Origin: Cylicocyclus nassatus
Taxonomy: Eukaryota > Nematoda > Chromadorea > Rhabditida > Strongylidae
DNA length: 64,000 nucleotides
Direction: 5' to 3'
Assembly (NCBI GenBank): GCA_958299035.1
Contig: CATQJL010000001.1
Span: 10,577,817-10,641,816 of the forward strand
Positions 10,519 through 20,998 of this stretch are shown one piece after another. The number at the start of each line of letters is the position of its first letter. Within the stretch, counting starts at the first letter, position 1. Position numbers and translations under genes: made by a program. The notes beneath the pieces were generated by a model. It searched no databases. It was not told the DNA's origin and saw nothing but the letters and a program-made list of their open reading frames with translations.

Positions 10519-11007
10519 TCAAAATCAAGGGCATTGTACAATAATGGTGAGCTGTGTCCTAGTCGAAACACCTAGCGCCCGTGTATAGCACCTTTGGGTA
10601 TTTTCCACGCCGAGTGGCTCAAAAGATGAGGGATGTGAGAAAATGAGAAAATATTCAAGGGTACGCTCGCACATGCGGCGTGAGCTCTAGGCGAGGCCGT
10701 CGCGCAAATCCAAGCCACTAGCGCAAACGAAGAGCCATTGTAACAGGTTGCAGCTCCTTTCAATGTGTCTTTTCTAGGCCCAGTGTATAGATCGCCTCCT
10801 AAAGAAGATGGCTGCAAAAGCAGGCGAGTCGGTCTTTCAAAGGGGCGAGTATTTAAGAGCATTACGAGTTTTTTTTCACCTCTGGTATGTAATGAGCTAC
10901 TTTCTAGCCGGCATCAGTACTACATAACTTCATTGTACATATCGAGAGAAAGTTTGATTTGGATGTTATGAAAAGGTACAGCATTACATACCATAGCGTA
11001 CATAGCA
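10519..11007. other. Insertion interior, no gene recognised
   Basis: A 96-codon minus-strand frame (10862-10572) is open, but it has no recognisable motif and I do not support it as a gene. Confidence 0.35.
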
Positions 11008-11248
11008 GGGGTCTAACTAAGACACTGCCCAAGCGGCAGCTCAGGTAGTGCTCTAACGGCTGAGATATTCCCCTCGAAGCTGGACCCTGCGATCGTATTC
11101 CGCATGGATTCATGGCGCAAAGCGTGTGTCCTGGCGCGAAACTTCCACCATACGACGATCGCGAGGTCCAGTTTCGAGGGAAATATCTCAGACCTTAGAG
11201 CACTACTGCCCAAATACTGCCGCTTGGGCAGTATCTTAGTTAGACCCC
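11008..11248. mobile_element. Fold-back MITE (241 bp)
   Basis: The ends read GGGGTCTAACTAAGA and TCTTAGTTAGACCCC. The arms continue inward with CTGCCCAAGCGGCAG, AGTGCTCTAA, CTGAGATAT and CGATCGT in mirrored order, so nearly the whole element folds on itself. There is no coding capacity. Confidence 0.88.
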
Positions 11249-11887
11249 CCAAAATTGTTTCCACACCCAAGTCCCAAACGTCCAGATCTGCTTGGACGCT
11301 GCCTTTAAACAACCCAACTCTTTCGTGGAACTGAACATTCTGTTTTTATATCGAACATATCCCTTTCAGATAAAGCTTCCATTTCTGTGCTTAGCCTCCC
11401 ACCGTTTTTGTTTTTAAGACGCTATCATTCCTTTCTGTTAATCGTTCGTGAAAAGAATGGCGTTACAATGGTGGGACAATGTGCAGCTTCATTCGACCAT
11501 CGGTTCTACAACTGTTATCAATAAATACGTGAATTTTCTCGGTTTGTAGACCCTACCTCACTTTCTCTTTCTTACTTCAATTTTGAAAAAAAAAAGAGTC
11601 CACAAACTCAGTTTATTCATTAGGGTCTGTTTGTTTGTTTTTGTTCTAGATGTATATGGTTCCAAAAAGACGATGGACCGGTCTCACTTTCGGCCAGAAC
11701 ATTGAGAATACAAGGTCAGTATTCTCTACCATCTACTTGCCGACATCAATGGTCAAGTTTTAAGAGTAATTCAAGCAAAACTAAGCGTGCCTAAGGTGCA
11801 CACAGTTCTCTTACAAATGCATTTCTTTGTATTTTATGGAAAACTTGCAAATTCCACATATGGCCTCGAATATAGTTGCAGATTCGA
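11249..11887. other. Insertion interior, no gene recognised
   Basis: AT-rich DNA between two MITEs; nothing recognised. Confidence 0.4.
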
Positions 11888-12130
11888 AAAGCGAAGTTCA
11901 AAGCCGCAATTTCATCGCCTCGCCATTCTCCCGACAAGACAACTGTTGCGAGTACATTACATGTACATCACCTTACATTTCGGCTGCAGTAGAAAGTCAC
12001 GATCACGATTAGTTTTGGCGGAAAACTATCACTACCGAAATGTAAGGTGATGGCGTGCAATGAACTCGTAACAGTTGTCTTGTCAGGAGAATCGCGAGAA
12101 GAAATCGCGTGAACGATGTCCGAGGCTTTA
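11888..12130. mobile_element. Fold-back MITE related to the 754-955 family
   Basis: The left arm has AATTTCATCGCC, GACAAGACAACTGTTGCGAG and CATCACCTTACATTTCGG. The right arm has the reverse complements of all three in mirrored order. The internal word GACAACTGTTAC is shared with the MITE at 754-955, and AAATCGCGTGAA resembles the termini of that family. Confidence 0.75.
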
Positions 12131-13707
12131 GCAGCACGATTGCTGCGTTAGAGCTTTCGCAAATGTTTTTTTACAGTATTCACGAGCAAGGCCGTTCGGA
12201 AATCGTGTATCTTTGATGTCGTAGAAAGTTATGGAAAAACCCGATCGACATTGTTGTTGTTGTTGAGGTGAGTAACTAATTCCTTACAAGATGCTTAGTT
12301 ACACTTTGATGTATTTGTAATTGATTCTTTCAGGCTGAGGAACTCTCGTTGTGCCCTTTCTATCGTTGCAATGCTCGCGCTGCTCAATTTTTGATCCGTT
12401 ATTATACGTTACCATGTTTTTTGGAGTGAACTCTTTCTAAGCCCGTTTCGGGACTGTTTCAAAGATGCACTTTGTTGTGCACCAGGAAGTGCGTGCGGTT
12501 CACTTCGAAAAGCCTTTATAAAGGTTGTAGCTTGGTGATGCCTTATGTATCTTATGTTTATACTGATTGGCATAGCTTGGCTAAGCACGTCCGCAGCAGT
12601 CGTAAGATCATTTGTGAAGTTATACAATTCAAGTCCAACCTAACCTCCCGCTTTGTAGTGTATTAGTCAAATCTGACTGCTTCACATGGAGAAAGAGTAC
12701 AGTTCACGCTGCATCTTTTCCCCGCAACGAATAATATGAGATGCCACCTGGCCAGGACTTAGCTAATTTCTTCCTCTCTGACTGATTTTAGTATTGTTCA
12801 CACATAAGGACTAGGCATCCAGATTTACCCCCTTTCTGCCCAGATGGATGATAGCTGCAAATAAGCATACTGTAGTCCTATGGTTGTCAATATACCGTTG
12901 ATATAGTCGGCAATATGTTCTTCGCTGGAAAAAAGTAAAGTAGTGTCCACTAAGCTCCCAACGTTTTCAAAATCAATATTCACAGCTTAGCCATAGAATT
13001 TGAAAAAATTTTGTCCTACGCAACACGCCTGGCTGGCACAAGCTATCTTTCACGTTGGCTGCCCCCCTCTGCTGAAGTTTGCGTTTTTCTTCACAGTTAA
13101 TAAGCAAATTACAAGTCAACTGAAGAGGCACTTTATTCAATTGTTAAAATCGGAATGAAGTTGACTGCTTTCCGTACTGCAAATTTAGGCTGACACACGT
13201 GTGTAGCTTTGATCCTCGTTACCAACCTGTTTGGTTATTTGTTTTGGTAGCTGCAAGTTATTTGTGATTCTTATCACTTGTGTTTTGAATGCATTACGAT
13301 TTGTATAAGTATCGTCGACTCGTGGTCTGCTTGGGCATCACTGAGCACGCACTGCTTGTACCAGTACAAATTCGCCGCTGTTCAAGTTGAGCTTTCGCGG
13401 CATTTCAGTCGCGCCGCTCGTGGTCCGCAACTTGGGCCGTCGTACGGTCAATAAATCGACGACAGTTGCTTTGGAAGACGATTCACGCAGTTTTCGCCCT
13501 TCTTTAGATCGGTTTCTGAACAGCTTAGCCTACAAGTAGGTAGATAATGAAAATCAAGAACTGCCGAACACTGCCCTCAACGTGATGTCTAGGCGCTACT
13601 CATCAGCGATGTCTCTCAGGACATGCATTCATTAGAAAGCACCTCTAAATGTCGCCGCAATGATTTTTGCTTTTGGGGTTTCTAGTAAAATGAAGATTAG
13701 CGGGCGA
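12131..13707. other. Insertion interior, no gene recognised
   Basis: Mixed composition with no recognised domain, RNA or clear repeat. Confidence 0.35.
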
Positions 13708-13775
13708 GGGTCGTCTAGTGGTACGATTACCGTTTCGGCAGGAACCAAGGTGGGATTCGAGGTTACCCCATCTTC
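13708..13775 (+). repeat. tRNA-like module (SINE head or pseudo-tRNA)
   Basis: GTCTAGTGGTACGATTACC resembles a tRNA A box region, and GGGATTCGAGGTTACCCC about 25 bp later resembles a T arm with B box. The acceptor stem and anticodon stem do not pair well, so it is not a working tRNA. Confidence 0.35.
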
Positions 13776-14152
13776 TAGATTTGAGTAAATCAAAACGACG
13801 AGCTCTTGACACCCGATCCGCACAAGTGCTTGAAATGTTTGTATCACCAAGTACTTTTTTCGAGTGGGAAAGAATGCTTTGGGAACTCCTCTATCTCACC
13901 TTTTACCAAGGTATGCGCTAGACCCTTTAACATTCTCGCATGCTCTGTGGGATCCCACTCATATTTATCATGCGGAAAGCTGACTTCTGCATAATAGGCT
14001 TGCTGCCGTGGCCTCATGATATTGCTTCTCAGCATAGTCTACCAGTTCCAGTAGCTCATCATTCCACACGTACCTACGTGGGGTGAATGTGTTAACATGT
14101 TAATGTTAACATGAATTGTTAAGCTTCATCATCATTCTTGTAGAAAGTCGTA

Positions 14153-14222
14153 ATGTACACGTGTAGTCCAATGGTTGACGTGCTGACTTTCGTTGGCAGA
14201 AGAGGGTTCCATCCCAGCAGGT
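14153..14222 (+). repeat. Second tRNA-like module
   Basis: TAGTCCAATGGTTGACGTGC (A-box-like) is followed 25 bp later by GGGTTCCATCCC (B-box-like). The spacing fits an internal pol III promoter of a SINE. The sequence differs from 13708-13775. Confidence 0.4.
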
Positions 14223-14592
14223 GCAATGGTTTTGCGATCGACCTTACATTGCACAGTGACCTGTTATATCGAGAGGCTTAGGAGCTCGCAAACCTCACGC
14301 CCAAAACATGAGCTTGTCATGAGGTTCGCGAGGTTGCCGTCATGTCTTATGCCAGCATGTCAGGTGGATTACTACCACCCATGATGTCTCGTGAACGACA
14401 TCGTGCTCACGAGAAAGTACACACCCTGGTGTCATGCTGATAACGCTTTCGAAGGGGCTATACATGAAAATGAAAAGTTTATTCTTGCCCTACTCCTCAG
14501 ATTAAGGGCATTACCATTTCTTCTATTCTGGGAAGTGCATAAGTGATACGTTTTAATTGAATGTATGTCGAAGAAAAGGTAAACTTTTTCAG

Positions 14593-14789
14593 GAAAAAAA
14601 ATAAAAACTGCTTATGAGAGATTTACATCTTCAGACATCGAAGGCAACACATGGAGGGGTGGTCTATATGACACTCCGTTGGAGTTTGGAGATCTGAGCC
14701 TAGTCAATGAAAGCCCAAGACGTGAGATTCCAAGAAAATTCCCATCTGTTATCCAGAGAAGTGTAGAATTTATCAATAAAATGAAGTAG
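14593..14789 (+). CDS. Exon B of a small gene candidate (copy 1)
   Basis: The exon begins after a canonical acceptor AACTTTTTCAG and reads IKTAYERFTSSDIEGNTWRG and onward to VEFINKMK and a TAG stop (14787-14789). GTAGGT at 14786 could instead act as a donor. The last 60 residues are polar, with a central acidic patch, and I do not recognise the family. Compared with copy 2 there is one amino-acid change (Gly to Asp) and one silent change over about 180 bp, plus one extra A in the A-run at the exon start. That extra base shifts the phase relative to exon A, so copy 1 is out of frame as read. Confidence 0.42.
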
Positions 14790-14885
14790 GTAATCAATTT
14801 ATGCTTTACTAACTCTCAAAGATGATTTTCTAAGTGCGCGAAAAGGAATTTCAAGTGCTGTAAGTGCAAATGTCATTTCCTAAAG

Positions 14886-15273
14886 GCAGCGGCTCGGCAG
14901 AATGACAACTTTGGGATATTCATCGTTCTCGGTTCTCCCGGATGAGCTAAGTCTAAGACTGTGCTTTGCAGCTTCAAAAGATATCAATGACCCGCTTTTC
15001 CAGACGTGAAAAGCGCTATCTGAGGGCGGACCGCGTAAGCGCCCTCTAGAGCGCGATTGGCTCGTGAGGAGAGATACTGTACCCACCGTACTCATGAGCC
15101 AATCGCGCTCTAGAGGGCGTTTACGCGGTCCGCCCACAAATAGCGCTTTTCACGCCTGGAAAAGCGCGTTATTGATATCTTTTGAAGCTGCAAAGCACAG
15201 TCTTGGACTTAGCTCATCCAGGGGAACCGGGAATGATGACTATCCAAGAGTTGTCACTCTGCCGAGCAGCTGC
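14886..15273. repeat. Large inverted repeat, in both copies (copy 1)
   Basis: Arms of about 175 bp begin GCAGCGGCTCGGCAGAATGAC and end with its complement GCCGAGCAGCTGC. Mirrored internal blocks include TAGAGGGCG and CGCGGTCCGCCC. A loop of about 35 bp contains GAGATACTGTACCC. The size and symmetry fit a fold-back DNA transposon older than the duplication. Confidence 0.88.
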
Positions 15274-15366
15274 TTTCAAATGTAAATGATATAAGTATGC
15301 TATGCTATAATTTATCACAATAATTTCAAATATCGTTTTCTTATGTATCGTTACACTTCCTCCGAG

Positions 15367-15587
15367 TACGTTAAGCGGACATTTGCAGACATCTGAACAT
15401 GTTGGTGAACTTGTTGACCCTCTACTGCTAGGCATTGTTCTTTGTAATCTCTCGCTACCAACTCTGCCATGTATGACAACAGCATATATACGTGGCAGTT
15501 TAGAGAGTACAAAGAACCATACTTTGCAATGGAGATTTGACAAGTCACCGACGCGTTCAGATGTCTGCAAATGCTCCGTTCAACGTA
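15367..15587. repeat. Fold-back MITE, in both copies (copy 1)
   Basis: Ends TACGTTAAGCGGACATTTGC and GCAAATGCTCCGTTCAACGTA are near-perfect inverted repeats. The arms share CAGACATCTGAAC and GTTCTTTGTA, giving about 75-bp arms with about 50 bp between. Confidence 0.86.
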
Positions 15588-16250
15588 AACGGGAAGGCAA
15601 TGACATATGTATAAGTGTGCTTGTTGTTTGGGCTGTTCACCTCGTAAAGCTTTCGATAATAGTAATCATGTTACATTCTCAGATTACTTTCCCATTCTCA
15701 GCCACAGGTGGGGTCATCCGGTGTTCGGTTTCAAAATGAAGGGGGTATAATCCAACACTCCCCCTATCGCTACTATGCTCCCTATCCCGTCATTCATCTC
15801 CTTTACTTTGTATTATTTGCTTTTCGACTGAATTCTGCAATCTCATCCATTGCTCTCAATTACCATATACAGGCGATTCATCGCACGCAAAGACTACGTG
15901 TGTATTGGCGTCTTTATAATTAAGCGCTCTTTAGTCTCTTATCTTTTGTTTCTCCAGTGCACAAGCTAGCTTAATCGGACGCACATGCGCCTAGTCTTTG
16001 TGGGTTATGAATCGCCGATACCTCAAATTGTAGGCCATTATTCAATATGTCATTGTCTTTTATACCTATGTATTTATTTATAAACCTCCTTATTGCAACC
16101 ACTATACCAACCACTCTGTCATGGAATTGTCATAATGATAAACAGTAAATCATTTATGTTTTGTGGAGAAGGAAAAGTTAGAGAGAGAGAGAGTCAAAGT
16201 AGTTGCACATCACTGGTCAAAGTCCTCTTATCACACCAAAGGCATTGAAT
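15588..16250. other. Duplicated DNA, no gene recognised
   Basis: No conserved frame of note. A short (GA)n run lies near 16181-16195. Confidence 0.4.
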
Positions 16251-16429
16251 TATTAGGTCGTTCCATAAGTTCGTAGCGTTTTCATTTTCGTCCTCATATC
16301 TCTGAGGAGCGGTTGCTTTGCGGCAAAATGCGTATATCGTTTGGAAGGGCTGACTGTGCTCTTTAAAATACGTCTACTGATTTCGGTGGAAAGCTGATTC
16401 TCTCGGATCTCGCAGCTTCCAAATGTGGA

Positions 16430-16680
16430 AATTTTGAAAGGCAAAAAGGAGCAATTTCGGCATTTGCGCATTTTTCTTTATGAAAAGAAGCGCTTTTTCA
16501 CAGATTTTTGTGTCGATTTGGAACATGGCGCCCGCACATCAATGTGAGACAAAAAAGGATTGGATTGCTACAAAAGATCAGGGGCTGTGCAGGGTGTCCC
16601 TGAACAAGACTTTTCAAGCGACGGGCAGGACGTTCTGCACTAAAAATTGCTGTACAGGTAGGCGATGGTCAACCATTATT
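16430..16680 (+). pseudogene. Possible mariner transposase N-terminal scrap
   Basis: A patch reading KEQFRHLRIFLYE resembles the start of the transposase helix-turn-helix region. After that the frame degrades. Its position, about 190 bp from the terminal repeat, fits mariner layout. Weak on its own. Confidence 0.3.
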
Positions 16681-16934
16681 CTGTACATCTACAGAATTTT
16701 TCGATATTTTGACAGGATTAATGTTTTGTCTGCTTGAACATTTAAAAGCTTATTCATCGTGCCTTATGTTATTACAGTATGTATGTTTTGTTTCTATGAG
16801 CATTTCGGGAGCTTATTCATCATGTCTTATGTTTTCGTTAGCCCACTTCATATCGTGTGATATTTCGAATAATCAGCATGGTTATATAAGCCTTGGTTAA
16901 GTGTCATAAATGCCTTCCGAGCACAGTGTGTAAA
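16677..16934 (+). repeat. 5' LTR remnant of the BEL/Pao element (limits approximate)
   Basis: A TATA-like GTTATATAAGCC at about 16880 is followed by a segment ending CACAGTGTGTAAA, and then TGGCGATTACGGCAG, which has the leading TGG expected of a tRNA primer-binding site. The last 36 bp (16899-16934) recur at 22819-22854 at the other end of the retroelement. ACCAT precedes the proposed start and follows the right repeat, a possible 5-bp target duplication. Confidence 0.5.
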
Positions 16935-17041
16935 TGGCGATTACGGCAGCTCCTTGAGAAGGACGACGCCTCAACTTCGCAAACCCGGACTGCGGCTGCA
17001 GTATCTCCTCAACATCCCCAAGTCAAGGCTCTCTTCCAGTA

Positions 17042-17305
17042 ATGGAGTTCAACAGTGGCAGCATTCGCCGCCAAATTGGCATCTCGAAAAAACGACTTCT
17101 GCACTTGTGCGAGATGACCAAGCAACTCCTTGATGACTACAACATTGATAAAGGCAACCCCCAGTTCACTCATCTAAAAGACGAGGATTTTGCAGACTTC
17201 AGAATTGACCTAATAGAACAGCGTTCGCAGTTGTACAATACTTACGTGAAGATACAAAAACTCGACGATGGTCAAATGCACCGCCGAAGAGGAGATATTC
17301 AATGA
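17042..17305 (+). pseudogene. gag: BEL/Pao gag, N-terminal part
   Basis: An 87-codon frame starting MEFNSGSIRRQIGISKKRLL, rich in charged residues and probably helical, sits directly upstream of the main gag frame in another reading frame. A single frameshift near 17270 separates it from the larger frame. The 107 bp between the LTR remnant and the ATG fit a short leader. Its position and the continuation into a DUF1759-type domain identify it as gag. It is part of a dead element. Confidence 0.7.
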
Positions 17306-18350
17306 TTATGTGAAGAAATATGGAGACTACAGCATCGCCGTTCAAGACGCAGTTGATTTACTAGAAGAAATTGATGACATACTCAATTCCTACGACAAGG
17401 AACTCATTCAACGGCAACTCCCTCTACCTCCAGAAAATGACGAAAGAGTACCACACACTGCACAAATTCAAACCAGAGCAGCATACAACCAGAGCGCCAC
17501 AGAATACACAATGAACTTCGTCGATGCTTCAATCTTGAGCAGGCTTGACCTTCCAGTTTTCGATGGTAACTTACTCGACTACCCCGAGTTCATGGCACGG
17601 TTCTCGACCTTGATTGGTAACAAAAAAGATCTCAACGATGCTACAAAGTTCCCACTATTGAAATCTTGCCTAAAAGGACGGGCCCTCCAGTCGATTCACG
17701 GCTTAGCACTTACGGCACACAATTACAGCATTGCACTAGACATTCTCAAGTCGCAATACGATGACAAGGTAACCACACGTCATATTCTTTTCACGCAACT
17801 GGCGAACCTCCCAGCCTGCGATGAACAAGGTAAACACCTGCAATCGCTGTACAATAAAATTTGCTCGCTTACGCGCCAGTTCTGCTCGTTTGAAGATGAC
17901 ACGAAGGAAATAGCACTCGGAGCAATACTTTTAAACAAATTGCCGCGATTCGTGCGCAGCATGATCTACGACAGAGCAGGGAAGTCACGTAATCTCACAC
18001 CAAGTGAACTACTTCAGATATTAACGGATATCGTGCATAAAGAAGCAACGCTCCAAGAAATCGAATACTACAACAGGAAGACGGATCGATGTGAAGACAT
18101 CTACTTCGCATCACACGCTCAACGCAAAAGATCGACTCCGTATACGCAGAAGAGGTTTCCCCCCTCAAAGACCACCTCGAATGAAAACATCAAGCCGCCT
18201 TCGCAAAGGATCAAGGCATGTTCCTTCTGCGACTCCAAGGAGCACAACTCCATCAGATGCACTACATTCCCGACTGCGCAGCAAAGAATACAAGTGATAA
18301 AGGAGAGAAAGCTCTGCTTGAATTGCCGAATTTTCGAAGAGATACTTAGG
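17268..18350 (+). pseudogene. gag: BEL/Pao gag, central domain and zinc knuckle (truncated)
   Basis: This long frame carries LPVFDGNLLDYPEFMARF, then KSCLKGRALQSI, typical of the DUF1759 capsid-like region of Pao-family gag proteins. It ends with a nucleic-acid-binding knuckle CSFCDSKEHNSIRC followed by LCLNCR. In intact elements protease and reverse transcriptase follow. Here the gag frame stops at about 18350, where the DNA switches to pol sequence in the opposite orientation. Protease, reverse transcriptase and the integrase catalytic core are missing. Confidence 0.88.
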
Positions 18351-19310
18351 CCTTTGCACTCGTCTTGGTGGATGTGGTGGGAACGGTGGTAGTTTGTAAG
18401 GTTGTGCCTTGTAGCGTTTGCAATGAAAGCATAATCCGTGGATCACTGGTTTTACCGTTAATCTCCCTTTTGGAATCCAGACTTTGCGACGTAATTCATT
18501 TAGAGTATGATTAATCTCACTGTGATTGTTCTTTTGATGTATGTGCAATACGTACAACGAAGTTATGTAGCTTTCTCGTGGTAGGAAGACTGGTGAGATT
18601 GTCTGGATAGGTAGCTCTGAGTTCAGAATTCTTCCTCTTGATTTCCATAATGTTTCCTGCTCCTCATAAAAGAGACTCAGTTGTTGTTTTGTCTCTTCTG
18701 ACGGTGGATAGTGTAACTGTGTAAATCGGAAAAGAATCCTTTCTGCACTTTTGTATAGTGACGAATAACTGTCACCAAAGATCTTGCCTGCTCTTTTTAT
18801 CTTCTTCGTGAGAAAGAGTAACACCTTTTGCATCGTATGAAGCAGTCGAGTCCAGGAACTGAATCTTTCTTCGGTGATAATTATATTCGACTTCAGTGAC
18901 GTCGCGACTTCACTTTCTTGCGAAAGGCAGATTTTTTCCGTCGGGTCGTCGGTTATATCAATCGGCCAACGTTCTTCAGATTGACAAAGAAAGTCTGGGC
19001 CCTTCTACCAATGGTCAAAGGATTTTAAATCCGTGATATTTGCACCTCTGCTTCCAACATCAGCAGGGTTTGTAACGCCAGGAACGTACCGAAGTTGAGC
19101 ATCAGGAGCATTTTCTCGCGTTTTTGTAACTCGATTCTGGATGAAGACTGGCAAATGTTTGTTGCTTTTGATCCACATAAGCGCGACACTGCTGTCGGAC
19201 CATATGACCGACTTTTTGAAATCGATTTCGTCTGCGTAGCTGTTGCGTATGTGCTTTAAAAGCTGTGATCCGAGAGCAATGGCTGAAAGTTCTAAAAGAC
19301 GAAAATTCTG
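18350..19310 (-). pseudogene. pol: Inverted pol fragment: RNase H and integrase zinc domain
   Basis: Read on the minus strand from about 19310, the product starts LLELSAIALGSQLLKHIRN and continues SDSSVALMWIKSNKHLPVF and YVPGVTNPADVGSRG, the RNase H region of Pao-type polymerases. A TAG at 19006-19008 replaces an expected tryptophan in the W-W motif. Further on, LHIHQKNNHSEIN ... HGLCFHCKR supplies the H-H-C-C integrase zinc-binding domain, followed by a proline-rich linker to about 18350. Both neighbours (gag, and integrase C-terminus plus envelope) are on the plus strand, so this roughly 960-bp block was inverted after the element formed. Confidence 0.9.
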
Positions 19311-19965
19311 AAAACTTCATACCCATTACAGTGACAAAAGAACAACTATTGGACGATTGGAAGTTCATGAATGTGACGCTTAATCGATTTTGGAAGAGAT
19401 GGACATCTGAATACTTGACAAATTTGCGAGAACAATTTCGTTCACAACATCCTCATCCACGAGTAATTAGCAAGTCGCAACCGAAGGAAAACGATTTTGT
19501 TCTAATTCAGGAAAAGTCACTAGAAAGAGGACAATGGAAACTCGGACAAATTGTCTCTTCATCGGATCACTACCAACGGTCAGCAAACATTCGCCTACCT
19601 TCACGTAACACCATCACTAGACCTATCAACATGCTTTACAAATTTGAGATCCAGGACGAGAGCCATTCCAAAACATGCACCGAGCCGCATCAGCAAGAAA
19701 TACCTTACAACCGACATCCAATGATGACAAGATCAAAGACGTCTGCTAACAGACAACATGTACTATTTACCATTACACTGATACTAATGTTTATGCGACT
19801 GACCGTAGCTCATCGACGATGCCCTTCAGAAATCAATACGCCCAAGACGTTGATCTACGCCACAAACTGCATAAGCAAAGGACTTGCAATAGCAAAATAC
19901 AACCTCAATGGGAAAAACAGATTATGCTGGTTTCCCATATTATGCCCAAATGGAGCCATTTGAGT
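19310..19965 (+). pseudogene. Integrase C-terminal domain joined to envelope start
   Basis: The frame reads FWKRWTSEYLTNLREQF, then KENDFVLIQE and RGQWKLGQIV, matching the DUF5641-type C-terminal domain of Pao integrases. It continues through a basic linker into a hydrophobic stretch LFTITLILMFMRLTVAH, which looks like the signal peptide of the envelope glycoprotein. In the intact element pol and envelope were evidently one polyprotein. The frame ends at about 19965 in a cysteine-containing segment because of a frameshift. Confidence 0.85.
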
Positions 19966-20998
19966 TTCATTGCCCTTTCAACATAATGAAGGACTTTGTG
20001 GTCCACGCTGTCGTTGCCCCACATGGGCATCGTCGTGTTCATTCAGCTCAAGCTCACGGAAGAAGTTGTCAAAAATCCAAAACTTACTCCTTTCAATATC
20101 TTCATATCGTCCAAGTCACGTATGTTCATTCAATCCTTCTACCGAATGTGATACGAGAAAACGAATTGGCAGCTTCAACCAAGTAGAACTTTATGACAAC
20201 ACTCTTTTCGTTGTTCCCGAATTACATATTGCTGTCAAAGACTACCTGGACTCTGATGACTACCTTTGCTTCGATACCAAAGGCACCTAGAAACAAGCAA
20301 TAACGCCCTACACAGGATCATCTTATTTTTGCAACAATAACCAGTGCGACGATAATGCCTCCACATTCTGCACTTTCGGAACTCCGAGCGCGATATTCGC
20401 GACTCCAAATGGCTCTTTTCTTGTGAAAGCCTGGGGAGTAACTATAAAAGACTACCACGGCTATCAAATCATGAATTCAGATCAAAAAGTGAACTCCGCA
20501 CACTGTCACAAAGGAGGAATCTACCTTATCATCAGAACACCCACAGATGCGACGGAAATCTGTATCGAGAGTTACTGCCACTTCATGCAAAATCCTACAA
20601 ATTTCAGCATAACCTTTCCAAACAGCCTCGTCGCCTTCTCATGCACAGTGCATATATCCTCTTGGTCAAATGGAAAAATGTCTCAGCAAGAAAAACTACA
20701 GTGCAGCTCATATCCAGTATGCGAACTCATCGATTGCACGATATGTCTCGAGTTACTATACAACCCTGACTGCTGGACTACAAAACAGATGACTGTTACA
20801 CTAGGCTTAATCCTAGCCCTATCTCTCACAATATGTCTCCTCCTACCAGCCATGAAATTGATTCTCTTTATAGGAAAAATTCCATCAAAGATTCTACGTT
20901 TCATACTCAAGAAATGCTTTGCTACCCTTCCGAAGAAAAGGATTGTCAAACTACCCGAATATACAGGACATCGAAGAAAACTGCTTATCACCATTCTG
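19966..20998 (+). pseudogene. env: Envelope glycoprotein, Gn-like half (broken)
   Basis: Cysteine-rich segments continue in two frames (19970-20290 and from about 20300 to 20998) with a stop at about 20288 between them. Near the end lies a strong membrane segment (VTLGLILALSLTICLLL) followed by a basic cytoplasmic-type stretch. This layout of Cys-rich ectodomain, membrane anchor and second hydrophobic start fits the first glycoprotein of phlebovirus-type envelopes known in some nematode BEL/Pao elements. The second hydrophobic segment is cut by the hAT-type MITE at 20999. Confidence 0.72.

Larger units (their letters stand above)
8717..14382. mobile_element. 5.7 kb insertion with degenerate terminal inverted repeats, copy 1 only
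   Basis: Copy 2 runs straight from GAGATATCC into TGTCTCGTGAAC, but copy 1 has 5.67 kb in between. The insert starts ATGGGCCCGTAGTAATCTAC and ends GTAGTAATCCACC in reverse complement, so the ends form an imperfect inverted repeat of about 40 bp that also shares TGCCGGCA/TGCTGGCA. No transposase is recognised. It contains a palindrome cluster, an open frame on the minus strand, two small MITEs and two tRNA-like modules. It could be one old element or a composite. The exact target duplication is unclear (perhaps GAT). Confidence 0.6.

Noticed and set aside
14880..15285. Paired 85- and 73-codon frames on opposite strands with near-identical proteins
   Set aside because: They are the two arms of the same palindrome read on each strand, not two genes.
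15214..15739. 118-codon frames on both strands with related sequences
   Set aside because: They are also the arms of a fold-back element.
18165..18345. End of the 222-codon minus-strand frame treated as more integrase
   Set aside because: Beyond about 18350 the minus frame is the antisense of gag; the homology to integrase stops at the proline-rich linker.
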